DNA of 46,149 bases from Treponema sp. (GTDB lineage: Bacteria; Spirochaetota; Spirochaetia; Treponematales; Treponemataceae). The DNA lies in assembly GCA_018385315.1 (NCBI GenBank), contig JAHAZJ010000082.1:1-46149 (forward strand), read 5' to 3'. Numbering within the stretch: the stretch's first letter is position 1; each line of letters begins with the position of its first letter. The notes under the pieces are model-generated. The model did not search any database. It worked only from the letters and a program-made list of their open reading frames with translations, and was not told the origin of the DNA. Below are positions 17,804-26,583 of this stretch, in pieces. The translations under genes and the position numbers were made by a program.

Positions 17804-18823
17804 TTAACTTACAACAAATCTAGTTGCAACTTTATTATTTACTGTAAAAACCAAAGTAGTACCTTTTGCTACAGCATATGGCACTGCGATTTTTCCACCA
17901 GTATGTCTAAAGCTTGCAACTCTAGTTGTTTCGCCCTCTGTTGAAATAGCATCCAGTTCCATTTTAACAGGAAATGGGAAATCGGCTAATTCTTCTTCAA
18001 TTAAACCAAAGGCAATTTCTTCATCTTCGGTAATAAGTGGAGCTTCAGGAAATGCAAAATCAACAGCAATTCTTGAATATTCCTGAACTGAACCAGTAGA
18101 TGTATTTGTTGTAATTGTGCCCGGTACTTCCCCCCCCGCAGCAAAATGTGCAGTTACATCAAAAATTAAAGGAGTGTTCTGGGCTTTATCAAAAAAATCT
18201 TGAATTGTCATGCCATACAATGCAGGAATTTCAACATTTTTTTTTGCAGCACCTTTACTCACTACAAGTTGAACATTTGTAGTCTGAAAAACATCAAGTC
18301 CTGGAGCTGGAAACTGAGCTAAAACTGTTCCTTCTGCTGAATCATCATATTTGTAAATTGGAGAATCAAATTTTAAAACAGATTTATTATCTCCATAGGC
18401 CAGTTGTTCATCACCAATCTTAAGATCTTTTACATTTTTTCCAACATAATCTTCTACTGTTGCCTGAACAGGTCCACGGCTAACTGTTAAAGTTACTGTA
18501 CTATATCCCTTTACCATAGAACGAGCAGAAGGACTTTGTTCAAGAACAACACCCTTTTCTACACCATCATCTGTATAACGTAGTTTTATCTTTGGATACA
18601 ACTGTTTTACCTGAAGTTCAACAATTGCATCTTCCAGTTGAATTCCAACAACATTTGGAACCAAAGTCTGTTCTGCACCTTTAACTCGAATAAAGAAAAC
18701 TGCAAGAGTTGATAATGCCATAATAAATAAAGCTGCAAAAACTGTTTTTACAAGGGCAGGAATATTTTCCTGAACTTTTTCGTAGTTTTCAGCTACATTA
18801 ATTCTTTTAAATATTTTTTTCAT
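17804..18823 (-). CDS. Single-pass membrane protein with three PASTA domains, no kinase
   Basis: A 339-residue protein with a short cytoplasmic N-terminus, one membrane segment (about 25-46) and three extracytoplasmic PASTA repeats, each beginning with a V-G or Y-G turn followed by an amphipathic helix (VGIQLEDAIVEL, VGKNVKDLKIG, YGMTIQDFFDKA) and most ending in a V-S-K/R-G strand. PASTA domains bind peptidoglycan fragments, usually on Ser/Thr kinases or penicillin-binding proteins; neither partner domain is present. It follows fmt by 27 bases in the operon. A wall-sensing or scaffold role in the periplasm is inferred. Confidence 0.85.
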   Translation of the reverse strand: MKKIFKRINVAENYEKVQENIPALVKTVFAALFIMALSTLAVFFIRVKGAEQTLVPNVVGIQLEDAIVELQVKQLYPKIKLRYTDDGVEKGVVLEQSPSARSMVKGYSTVTLTVSRGPVQATVEDYVGKNVKDLKIGDEQLAYGDNKSVLKFDSPIYKYDDSAEGTVLAQFPAPGLDVFQTTNVQLVVSKGAAKKNVEIPALYGMTIQDFFDKAQNTPLIFDVTAHFAAGGEVPGTITTNTSTGSVQEYSRIAVDFAFPEAPLITEDEEIAFGLIEEELADFPFPVKMELDAISTEGETTRVASFRHTGGKIAVPYAVAKGTTLVFTVNNKVATRFVVS

Positions 18824-18850
18824 TTCTGTTTTCTCCTTACAGAATACTCA

Positions 18851-19801
18851 TTATTCTAAAATAGTCCCAACAAAATCACGGGCACCATTCATAAAATCTT
18901 TATATTTCATATTCTTTTTGCCTTGTCTTTGAAGTTCAAGTACAGCAAGAATACCTTTACCAGTTTGAATAAAAATTCCCTGCCCTTTATTAAATTCCAC
19001 AACAGTACCAGGTTTCTCCTTAGAATATTTGTTGTCATCAATAAAGCTGGCAGCAATTATTTTTAATGGGAGCTGATTTTCCATTGTCCAGCAGCCAGGA
19101 TTTGGATTGTAAGCTCTAATCTGAGCCTCAATTTCTGCAGCAGACAAAGTCCAGTCAATTCTGCCATCATCTTTTGTCAGAGTATTAGTATACGACGATT
19201 CTCCTGTTTGAGAAACCCCTTGCTTTAATTTACCATTTTCAGAGGCATCTTTTAACAGCTCCAAAATCAATCTGGCACCAATTTCTGCACTATTATTCAA
19301 CAAAGATTCACCAGTTTCCGTACCATCTAAATCAATAATCTGCTGTGCTACAATGTCACCTTCATCCATTTTTAAGGCTAAGGTTTGTACTGTAGCGGCA
19401 GTCTGTTTATCTCGATTTTTGATTGCAGCAGGAACTGGAGTACAACCTCTGTATTTTGGTAACAAAGAAGGATGAAGATTAATTCCCCCCATAGGAAAAA
19501 TACCAAGGAATTTTGGTCCAAAAATATGACCATAGGCAAAACTTACAAGTAAATCAGGATTCAAGGCTTGAACTTCTTCTCTTGCTACAGCATCCAAATG
19601 TTCAGGCTTTAATACTGGTAAACCTTTTTCCATTGCAAATGCAGCAACAGGAGTTGGAGTAAGCTCCTTGTGCCGTCCTTTTGCAGAATCTGGATTAGAA
19701 AGCACACCAACAATCTCAAAGCCATATTCAGCCTGATTGTTATAGAGAATTTCCAATGTAATTTTTGATGCATCCGGACTTCCGGCATAGATAATCTTCA
19801 T
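18851..19801 (-). CDS. fmt: Methionyl-tRNA formyltransferase
   Basis: Formylates initiator Met-tRNA with 10-formyl-THF. 316 residues, typical for the family. The catalytic Asn/His are in GGINLHPSLLPKYRG and the Asp in MDEGDIV. The expected C-terminal OB-like domain is present. It lies 6 bases after def, the usual partner that removes the formyl group from new proteins. Confidence 0.95.
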   Translation of the reverse strand: MKIIYAGSPDASKITLEILYNNQAEYGFEIVGVLSNPDSAKGRHKELTPTPVAAFAMEKGLPVLKPEHLDAVAREEVQALNPDLLVSFAYGHIFGPKFLGIFPMGGINLHPSLLPKYRGCTPVPAAIKNRDKQTAATVQTLALKMDEGDIVAQQIIDLDGTETGESLLNNSAEIGARLILELLKDASENGKLKQGVSQTGESSYTNTLTKDDGRIDWTLSAAEIEAQIRAYNPNPGCWTMENQLPLKIIAASFIDDNKYSKEKPGTVVEFNKGQGIFIQTGKGILAVLELQRQGKKNMKYKDFMNGARDFVGTILE

Positions 19802-19807
19802 ATATTT

Positions 19808-20386
19808 TTATTTATTTGCTTTTTTCTGTTCTTTTGCAGCAATTTTCGCTGCAATTTTTCTAGCTTTTGCTTCTCTTTCCTTTTCTTTTTTTGCAGCTCT
19901 TTCAGCTCTTTTCTTAAATTGTTCTACTGTCTTTTCTGCAAAAGCTTTATCACCACGGTCAATATACAAAATACCTTCAAGATGATCATATTCATGCTGA
20001 ATAATACGTGCCAAAAAGCCTTCTGCCTCTAGAGTAAAAGGTTTTCCCTGTTCATTTGTTGCCTGCACTGTAATTGATTTAGGACGAGAAATTGTTTCGT
20101 AAATCTGAGGAATACTTAAACAACCTTCATCATAATCACAACGTTCTTCTGATGTTTTAATAATCTGAGGATTAATAAAAACACGACGAACGTCATCATC
20201 AGCAATTAAAACAAACATTCTCAAACTTTTTCCAATCTGTGGGCAAGCAAGACCAACACCATCAGCGGCAATCATTGTTTCAAACATATCTTCTGCCAGC
20301 TGACGTATTTCATCATTTACTTCTGGAACAGGCTGTGCAACCTGACGGAGAATATCTTCACCTAATTTTGTAATATCTAAAATCAT
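19808..20386 (-). CDS. def: Peptide deformylase
   Basis: A metal-dependent hydrolase that removes the N-terminal formyl group from nascent proteins. The three motifs are GVGLACPQIG, EGCLSIP (metal-binding Cys) and QHEYDHLEG (two metal-binding His and catalytic Glu). The 192 residues end in a tail of about 35 residues made almost only of Lys, Ala, Glu and Arg, longer than in most homologues and possibly ribosome-binding. It starts 9 bases after hisD. Confidence 0.95.
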   Translation of the reverse strand: MILDITKLGEDILRQVAQPVPEVNDEIRQLAEDMFETMIAADGVGLACPQIGKSLRMFVLIADDDVRRVFINPQIIKTSEERCDYDEGCLSIPQIYETISRPKSITVQATNEQGKPFTLEAEGFLARIIQHEYDHLEGILYIDRGDKAFAEKTVEQFKKRAERAAKKEKEREAKARKIAAKIAAKEQKKANK

Positions 20387-20395
20387 AATAAACCC

Positions 20396-21766
20396 TTATT
20401 TAGTTTCCAATCTTATTCTTGCTGCATTTGCGTGTCCATTAAGACCTTCAACATCACCAAGATAACCAGCAGCAACAGCACTTTTTACAGAACCATTTTT
20501 TGTATTATCAACTCGTAATGATGTAACAGTTTTTAAGAACATGCGAACACTTAAACCACCAGTAAATCTTGCAGAGCCAGAAGTTGGTAAAGTGTGATTA
20601 ATACCAGCCGCATAATCTCCAAAAACTTCTGCTGATGCGTGACCAATAAATAGGGAACCATAATTACACAAAGCATTCTGGAACTGATTTCTTAAATCAC
20701 CCTCTTCCATTGCAAGTTCAAGGTGTTCTGGAGCTTTTTTATTAGCAATTTCAACAGCCTGAGATAAATCTTCAACAACAATAATTTTTCCATAAGTATC
20801 TATACTCTGACGAGCAATTGCTTTTGTTGTTAATGTTTCCAACTGATTTTCAATCTGGTCGCTAACTTTATTTGCAAGTTCCATGCTGTCTGTAACAAGA
20901 ACACTCTGAGCAACAACATCATGTTCTGCCTGAGCAAGTAAATCTGCGGCAAGCCATTCTGGTTTTGCAGTTTTATCAGCAATAATAAGCACTTCTGTTG
21001 GACCTGCCACCATATCAATACCAACAGTACCGTAAACAGCTCTTTTTGCCGATGCAACAAATTTATTACCAGGACCTACAATAACATCCACCTTTGGAAT
21101 TGATGCAGTACCATAAGCCATAGCACCAATTGCCTGAGAACCACCAACGGCATAAAGATGATTTACTCCACAAATATATGCAGCAGCCATAATTCCTTCA
21201 TCTGCATAGGGTTTTCCACCCACAAAAGCTTTCCCAGAAATTCCACTACCAGATTTTCCTGCTTCAATTTTGTCATCTGGGTGAACTCTTGGAGGAGTAC
21301 ACATAATTACATTTTTAACTCCGGCGGCAATAGCTGGAGTAACAGTCATTATTACTGTAGAAACAAGGGGGAATCTTCCAGCTGGAACATAACAACCTGC
21401 AGTTTCAACAGGAATTGTTTTTTGTCCAGCAAAAATTCCACTTTCAATTTCTTCTTCAAAATCTGTAAATGTATTTCTCTGTAATTTAGCAAATTTAAGA
21501 GCTAAATCATGGGAATAAACAAGAGCATCATATATGTCTCTTTTCTGAATTCTAAGTTTTTCTGCAGCTGCTTTTAATTCTTCTTGTGGAACTTCAAAAG
21601 TTGCTGGAACTGCTACATCAAACTTATTTCCATAAATTCTTAATGCAGCATCACCTTTTGTACGAACTTCTTCAAGAACAGAAGTTACAACTTCATTTGA
21701 TTCTCCAAAAGTACGGCCCTGAAAAAATTCTGGTTCTATATCATTTAATTTTTGAATTTTTATCAT
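20396..21766 (-). CDS. hisD: Histidinol dehydrogenase with an internal insertion
   Basis: Catalyses the last two oxidations in histidine synthesis, zinc- and NAD-dependent. 456 residues. Signatures include VIVGPGNKFV, the zinc ligand region AEHD, and DYAAGINHTLPTSG. Where family members usually have a short loop after CTPP there is an insertion of roughly 25 residues (KIEAGKSGSGISGK and flanks) rich in Gly and Ser, probably a surface loop. The start codon overlaps the hisA-I-E stop by one base (TAATG) and has a GGAG ribosome site, so translation is coupled. Confidence 0.95.
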   Translation of the reverse strand: MIKIQKLNDIEPEFFQGRTFGESNEVVTSVLEEVRTKGDAALRIYGNKFDVAVPATFEVPQEELKAAAEKLRIQKRDIYDALVYSHDLALKFAKLQRNTFTDFEEEIESGIFAGQKTIPVETAGCYVPAGRFPLVSTVIMTVTPAIAAGVKNVIMCTPPRVHPDDKIEAGKSGSGISGKAFVGGKPYADEGIMAAAYICGVNHLYAVGGSQAIGAMAYGTASIPKVDVIVGPGNKFVASAKRAVYGTVGIDMVAGPTEVLIIADKTAKPEWLAADLLAQAEHDVVAQSVLVTDSMELANKVSDQIENQLETLTTKAIARQSIDTYGKIIVVEDLSQAVEIANKKAPEHLELAMEEGDLRNQFQNALCNYGSLFIGHASAEVFGDYAAGINHTLPTSGSARFTGGLSVRMFLKTVTSLRVDNTKNGSVKSAVAAGYLGDVEGLNGHANAARIRLETK

Positions 21767-23061
21767 TATTTCTCCTTGTGACGACGATCTAATTCGTCAA
21801 ATACATCTTTCCAAGTTACCCCTTCTTTATACATAAGAACATTCACAAAATAAAGCAAATCGGCAGCTTCCCAAATGACTTCATCTTTTCCATCTGCTTC
21901 ACAAAGTTCTTCTGCTTCTTCTTCAACCTTTTCGCGAACTCTTTTTGCATCAAGTGTTGCAGTATAGCTGCCAGGTTTTGGATTAGCAAATCTGTCTGCA
22001 ATTACATTATACAAACGGCCCATTGTAGAAGCTTCATCTGGTGCAGTTTTAAAACATGTCCATGAACCTGTATGGCAAGAAGGTCCAACAGGAATTACAG
22101 TTGCAAGAATACAATCTCTATCACAATCTGCACGAAGTCTTACAACTTCAAGGAAATTTCCACTTGTTTCACCTTTTGTCCACAGTTCCTTGCGAGAACG
22201 ACTGTAGAAAGTAAGTTTTTTACAATCGAAAGTTTTAAGTAAAGATTCTTTATTTGCATAAGCCTGCATAAGAACTTCTCCATTAACACTCTGGGCAATT
22301 ACAGGAATTAATGGTGATTTTTCAAAATCCATACAAGCAACAAAGGCATCATTAAGGGAAACTTTTCCTGTATAAAGAGCCATACCTAATTGTACATCAC
22401 AATGGATTTTTTCAAGAGCTGCAATTTCTTCTACAGACGAAACTCCACCTGCTGCAACAACACGGCAAGAAACAGCATCTCTTACCTGTTTTACATAATC
22501 CATGTTTGTACCCTGCATGCAGCCTTCTTTTTCAACACAAGTAAAAAGAAGCTCTGAACAGAATTTCTGAGCCTGTTTTGCACCTTCAACCAAAGGAATA
22601 TTAACAGTTTCTGTCCACCCCTTTACAGCAATTTTTCCATTGATTGCATCAACAGAAATAATAATTCTATCTTTACCAATTGCAGAAATAAGCTGGTTTA
22701 AGAATTCTTCATTAAGAACAGATTCCCCTTCTACAGGATTTGATTTCCAGGCAGCTGAGCCAATAATAACTTTTTCAGCACCAAGGGAAACAAGTTCTTT
22801 AGCTCGTTTTACACTTCTAATACCACCACCAGTTCGCACATTTCCATGATGGAGTAATGATTTTAATAAAGGTGTGTTAACAGTATTACCTTTTGCATCC
22901 ACATTACCTAAAGCTGCATCCAAGTCAATTACAGCAACTTCGCCATACATGTCAAACTGACGAATTAAATCTTCTGCATCATCACGCTGAAGAACTAATT
23001 CCTTACCATTTTTTAACTGAACAACATGTCCGTTTTTTAAGTCTATAGATGATATTACCAT
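21766..23061 (-). CDS. hisA-hisIE: HisA-HisI-HisE trifunctional fusion
   Basis: One 431-residue chain carrying three consecutive histidine steps. Residues 1-235 are HisA (ProFAR isomerase): SSIDLKNGHVV with the catalytic Asp, GGGIRSV and VDAING. Residues about 240-340 are HisI (phosphoribosyl-AMP cyclohydrolase): SRSRKELWTKGETSGN and the zinc Cys/His region DCDRDC and GPSCHTG. Residues 345-431 are HisE (phosphoribosyl-ATP pyrophosphatase) with EKVEEEAEELCEA and WEAADLLYF. The track start at 23097 is rejected: a promoter (TTGTAT-N17-TAAAAT) ends 7 bases before the ATG at 23061, so the mRNA is probably leaderless and the extra 12 residues are not translated. First gene of the long operon. Confidence 0.92.
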   Translation of the reverse strand: MVISSIDLKNGHVVQLKNGKELVLQRDDAEDLIRQFDMYGEVAVIDLDAALGNVDAKGNTVNTPLLKSLLHHGNVRTGGGIRSVKRAKELVSLGAEKVIIGSAAWKSNPVEGESVLNEEFLNQLISAIGKDRIIISVDAINGKIAVKGWTETVNIPLVEGAKQAQKFCSELLFTCVEKEGCMQGTNMDYVKQVRDAVSCRVVAAGGVSSVEEIAALEKIHCDVQLGMALYTGKVSLNDAFVACMDFEKSPLIPVIAQSVNGEVLMQAYANKESLLKTFDCKKLTFYSRSRKELWTKGETSGNFLEVVRLRADCDRDCILATVIPVGPSCHTGSWTCFKTAPDEASTMGRLYNVIADRFANPKPGSYTATLDAKRVREKVEEEAEELCEADGKDEVIWEAADLLYFVNVLMYKEGVTWKDVFDELDRRHKEK

Positions 23062-23068
23062 AACTTTT

Positions 23069-23097
23069 ATTTTAGCAAATTTCATCACTTTATACAA
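23069..23097 (-). promoter_or_regulatory. Promoter of the his-def-fmt-aro operon, predicted leaderless
   Basis: On the minus strand, TTGTAT (23092-23097), a 17-base spacer and TAAAAT (23069-23074), then 7 bases to the ATG at 23061. It overlaps the coding sequence of the longer track ORF, which argues for the shorter protein. Confidence 0.7.
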
Positions 23098-23120
23098 ATT
23101 TAAACAAATTGACTCTAGTT

Positions 23121-23163
23121 AAAAAAAAAGACTGCCGCAAAGGAGGATAAATCGGCAGTCTTT
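23121..23163 (-). terminator. Intrinsic terminator on the minus strand in a divergent gene gap
   Basis: Perfect 11-bp stem AAAGACTGCCG/CGGCAGTCTTT with a 15-base loop. Only the minus strand has the long U-run (nine A on the plus strand before the stem), so it stops minus-strand RNA. Yet the flanking genes are divergent and none should produce such RNA, which implies an unannotated minus-strand transcript from about 23164-23333. On that strand the loop reads ATTTATCCTCCTTTG, resembling the anti-Shine-Dalgarno sequence. Confidence 0.75.
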
Positions 23164-23285
23164 AAAGTAAAAACAAAATAGTAAAATAATTTTTTTTCGT
23201 ATTCCAAAAATATTCGTCGCTACAAGCACTTCACGTTATCGAATACACTAATAAAAGGACCATAGAAACAAAAGGTTACAAAAAA
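23121..23285 (-). ncRNA. Candidate minus-strand small RNA ending at the terminator
   Basis: Inferred from the orphan minus-strand terminator. A possible -35 (TTGAAT, 23286-23291) exists but no convincing -10 follows at normal spacing, so the 5' end is uncertain. No ORF is evident. The terminator loop is pyrimidine-rich (TCCTCCTTT) and could pair with ribosome-binding sites. Confidence 0.35.
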
Positions 23286-23321
23286 ATTCAAAAAAAAAAT
23301 ATTTTTTTTTATGTTATGAGT

Positions 23322-23327
23322 TATAAT
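23322..23327 (+). promoter_or_regulatory. -10 box of dgt, predicted leaderless
   Basis: A perfect TATAAT, 6 bases before the ATG at 23334. It lies inside the first codons of the longer track ORF. The upstream -35 region is only a T-run, so the promoter is weaker or activator dependent. Confidence 0.55.
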
Positions 23328-23333
23328 AAAGCT

Positions 23334-24620
23334 ATGCAAAATTCATTTTATAGTGTTAGATGTACAGAAGATTCAAAAAAGTGGGAACAGTCAATTAAAA
23401 GAGAAATCCCAATTTATTCAAGAAACAATGATATTAGAACAGATTTTGAAAGAGACTACACCCGCATTCTTCATTGCGAGGCATATCGTCGTTTAAAACA
23501 TAAAACACAGGTTTTCTTTGCACCACACAACGATCATATTTGTACAAGAATGGAGCATGTGAATCATGTTGCTTCGGTTGCCTGTACAATTTCAAAATAC
23601 CTTGGTCTTAATGTTCAACTAGCAGAAGCAATTGCAACTGGTCATGATATTGGTCACGCACCCTTTGGACATCATGGTGAAGACTGTTTAAACAGACTGC
23701 TTGAACAAAAAGAAGGACATAATGCTCCAAAAAAAATCTGGCATGAACGAAATAGTCTTTTTTTTGCAGATTATATTGAATCATTACAAGATCCAAATGG
23801 AATATATCAGCCTTTAAATCTTACTTATGCTGTTCGTGATGGTTTAATATGTCATTGTGGAGAAATTGACCAGCAGGGAATTAAACCAAGAGATGAAGCC
23901 ATAGATTTATATTCTATGAAAAGGCCGGGCATTACACAACCTTATACTTGGGAAGGATGTGTTGTTAAAATTTCTGATAAAATAGCATATCTGGGGCGAG
24001 ATATTGAAGATGCAAGGGCATATCACATTCTAGATATGACATCCTACCGTGAATTAAGAGAAATTGTAGGCTCAACCTTGGGTTTTGAAAAAAAAGGTGC
24101 CCATGCTTTAAGAAGCGGTAAAGCGGTAAATACTACAGTTTTGATTAATGATTTGATTGTTGATTTGTGCGAGCAAAGTTCACCAGAAAAGGGATTAAGT
24201 TTTTCCGATGAATATTTTAAATTTATTCTTGAACTTAAAAAATTTAACTTTGCTCATATTTATAATCACTGGAGATTAAAAGAGTTCCAGATTTATGCTG
24301 AAAACATAATTAAAACAATTTTCAGAACATTACAAAAAACACATATGTTCGTAAAAAATGGACGAGTTGAACAGGCTTTACGATATTATCCAAATTTGTT
24401 TAATACTTTCGAAGACTGGCTCATTAAACACTCTAATTACAGACCTTACTCAGTTACAAAAATGAATTTTGAAGATAGAAAGCACATTCTTCATTATAAT
24501 ACACCTGTAATTTTTGATATAAATGATGAAGACTCTTTTACAAAATGTATTGTTGAATATATTTCTGGAATGACAGATCAGTTTGCAATTAAGATTTATG
24601 AAGAAATAATTACTTTCTAA
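23334..24620 (+). CDS. dgt: Deoxyguanosinetriphosphate triphosphohydrolase-like protein
   Basis: An HD-domain dNTPase that hydrolyses dGTP (or other dNTPs) to the nucleoside and triphosphate. 428 residues from the chosen start. The HD metal motif is visible: RMEHVNHV and then ATGHDIGHAPFGHHGE. The early region YRRLKHKTQVF is also typical. The track start at 23316 is rejected because the TATAAT box lies between it and the ATG at 23334. The 3' end overlaps the convergent EAL gene by 11 bases. Substrate specificity is not certain, as many family members prefer other dNTPs. Confidence 0.88.
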   Translation: MQNSFYSVRCTEDSKKWEQSIKREIPIYSRNNDIRTDFERDYTRILHCEAYRRLKHKTQVFFAPHNDHICTRMEHVNHVASVACTISKYLGLNVQLAEAIATGHDIGHAPFGHHGEDCLNRLLEQKEGHNAPKKIWHERNSLFFADYIESLQDPNGIYQPLNLTYAVRDGLICHCGEIDQQGIKPRDEAIDLYSMKRPGITQPYTWEGCVVKISDKIAYLGRDIEDARAYHILDMTSYRELREIVGSTLGFEKKGAHALRSGKAVNTTVLINDLIVDLCEQSSPEKGLSFSDEYFKFILELKKFNFAHIYNHWRLKEFQIYAENIIKTIFRTLQKTHMFVKNGRVEQALRYYPNLFNTFEDWLIKHSNYRPYSVTKMNFEDRKHILHYNTPVIFDINDEDSFTKCIVEYISGMTDQFAIKIYEEIITF

Positions 24621-26511
24621 GTAATTCCAGACAGGAGTCTTCACTAACAGGGCGACTATACAAGAAGCCCTGAATATAATCAACACCGGCATTTTTAACC
24701 TGCTCATCCTGGTTTTCTGTCTCAACCCCTTCAACAAGAACTTTTAATCCTGCACCTTTAAAAGTACTTACAAGATTTGCGAACAAGTCATAATTTTTTG
24801 TGGAATTTTCCATTGCAAGAACAAGAGAACGATCCATTTTTACAGTAGAAAATGGTAGTCCAACAACATTTGCAAGATTTGAATATCCGTTGCCAAAATC
24901 ATCAAGGTAAAATTTTACACCAGCCTGAGCAAGGTCTGTCATATTTTTTGCAACAAGTTCAAAATTTTCAATAAAAATACTTTCTGTTATTTCCATAATA
25001 ATATTTGATGGATCCAGCCCAAATTTTGCAATAGTATCAAGAACATGATTTACAATGCCAGGATTTGTCATCTGATAAACTGAAAAGTTAATTGAAACGG
25101 CATTAACTACACCTCTATTATCAGAAATAAATTTACATATCTTTTCAAAAGCCACATTTCCTAGCTTTTCAATCAATCCTTTTTTTTCAGCAACTACAAC
25201 AAATTCTGCAGGAGAAATATCTCCCATTTCAGTTCCTGTTAATCTGGAAAGAGCTTCCATGTACATAAAGCGGCCATCAGACACACTATAAATTGGTTGA
25301 TAGTTAATATTAAATTGATTTGAATCCAGACGCAATTCTCTTTTAAGAATTTCATATATTTTATTCTGTCTTTCCAAATCAGCAAGAACACTATCATCAC
25401 AAATCTGTAATGTTTTTTTACCTTTCACCTTAGCTTTTATTAAAAGATTGTTAATAATTGTTTTTACAGTGCTGTAATTCTTTTGACCTTTATCAAAAGC
25501 TACTGCAGCTCCATAATATTCAACTGGAACTGGTACTTTTAATTGTCCTGAAGCATATAATTCATCAAAAAATACCTTTAATGATTCATATTTTTCTTCC
25601 AATTCTTCTTCTGTATTAACAATTGCAGCAAAACTATTCACTGTATAATAGGCATAATCAAAAGTTCGCTGGAATTTTCTTCCAATTAATAACAACAAAG
25701 AGTTAAAATCTGTTGAAGAAAGATTGTTCTGATAAATTGAAATATTTTCAATAGAAAGCACAAACAAAACACCTTTTGTATTTTTTAACTGAATGTGTTT
25801 TTCTAATTTATGTTGACTCATCAATCCTGTTACTAAATCAAAATCCAGCATATCAGATTGAATTGTAAGATAACAAAGCAAAAGAGCAGCAAGTGATGAT
25901 GTTCCTGTAAGCAACACCTTTGGTAATACAAATTGTATACACAAAATACTAATACCAATTACAGGATAAAGCATCATTGTAATACACAATCTTTTTGCAA
26001 GATGTTTTCTATGAGAAATAAGAGTCACTTCAATTATAATCATGTAAAAAATAGAAAGAACATAAGTGATGTTTTTTAATGGCCCTTTCTGATATCCATT
26101 TATCTGATCAATATGGAAAATCCAACCAGTTTTTAAATTTACAAGCAACAAAATCAAGTAAAGAAGATACACTATCATTGTAATATGGTGTGCAATTGTT
26201 TTTCTGCCGGAAAAAGCTAATTCCAGAGAATACCCGGTTAAACACAAAGGAATAAAAATTAATGAAGCATAAAATAAACTTTGAATAATCAGTGATACAG
26301 TTGGATTAACAACAGAATAATATGATGTACAGAAAACTGAAACAACATCAAATGCCGCCGCACAAAAACAGCCAAAAACTGCATATAAAAACAGTCTATG
26401 CTTTCTCTCATAGGGAGAAAAAGATGTAAAAACATTGTATAAAAGTATACCGGAGAAAAGAACTGTTATCATTTCCCCAAAAATATAATAATCAAGTTTA
26501 TCAAATATCAT
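24610..26511 (-). CDS. Membrane cyclic-di-GMP phosphodiesterase (EAL) with degenerate GGDEF
   Basis: A 633-residue protein. Residues 1-215 contain about seven hydrophobic segments, a membrane sensor. Residues about 220-360 look like a GGDEF domain that has lost its active site (no GG[DE]EF, only TVNSFAAIV at that place), probably regulatory. Residues 375-633 are an EAL domain with the catalytic signature complete: MEALSR, MEITES, YLDDFGNGYSNL, VKMDRSL, VEGVET and QGFLYSRP. It is therefore expected to break down cyclic-di-GMP. The ATG at 26511 is chosen over the TTG at 26520. A TATAAT box about 34 bases upstream gives it a short leader. The 3' end overlaps dgt by 11 bases. Confidence 0.88.
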   Translation of the reverse strand: MIFDKLDYYIFGEMITVLFSGILLYNVFTSFSPYERKHRLFLYAVFGCFCAAAFDVVSVFCTSYYSVVNPTVSLIIQSLFYASLIFIPLCLTGYSLELAFSGRKTIAHHITMIVYLLYLILLLVNLKTGWIFHIDQINGYQKGPLKNITYVLSIFYMIIIEVTLISHRKHLAKRLCITMMLYPVIGISILCIQFVLPKVLLTGTSSLAALLLCYLTIQSDMLDFDLVTGLMSQHKLEKHIQLKNTKGVLFVLSIENISIYQNNLSSTDFNSLLLLIGRKFQRTFDYAYYTVNSFAAIVNTEEELEEKYESLKVFFDELYASGQLKVPVPVEYYGAAVAFDKGQKNYSTVKTIINNLLIKAKVKGKKTLQICDDSVLADLERQNKIYEILKRELRLDSNQFNINYQPIYSVSDGRFMYMEALSRLTGTEMGDISPAEFVVVAEKKGLIEKLGNVAFEKICKFISDNRGVVNAVSINFSVYQMTNPGIVNHVLDTIAKFGLDPSNIIMEITESIFIENFELVAKNMTDLAQAGVKFYLDDFGNGYSNLANVVGLPFSTVKMDRSLVLAMENSTKNYDLFANLVSTFKGAGLKVLVEGVETENQDEQVKNAGVDYIQGFLYSRPVSEDSCLELLRK

Positions 26512-26583
26512 AAAACACAAACTACCCTTAAGAAAACTTTTATATTATATCTTTTTTTAATATATCTATTTTACACCACAAAT

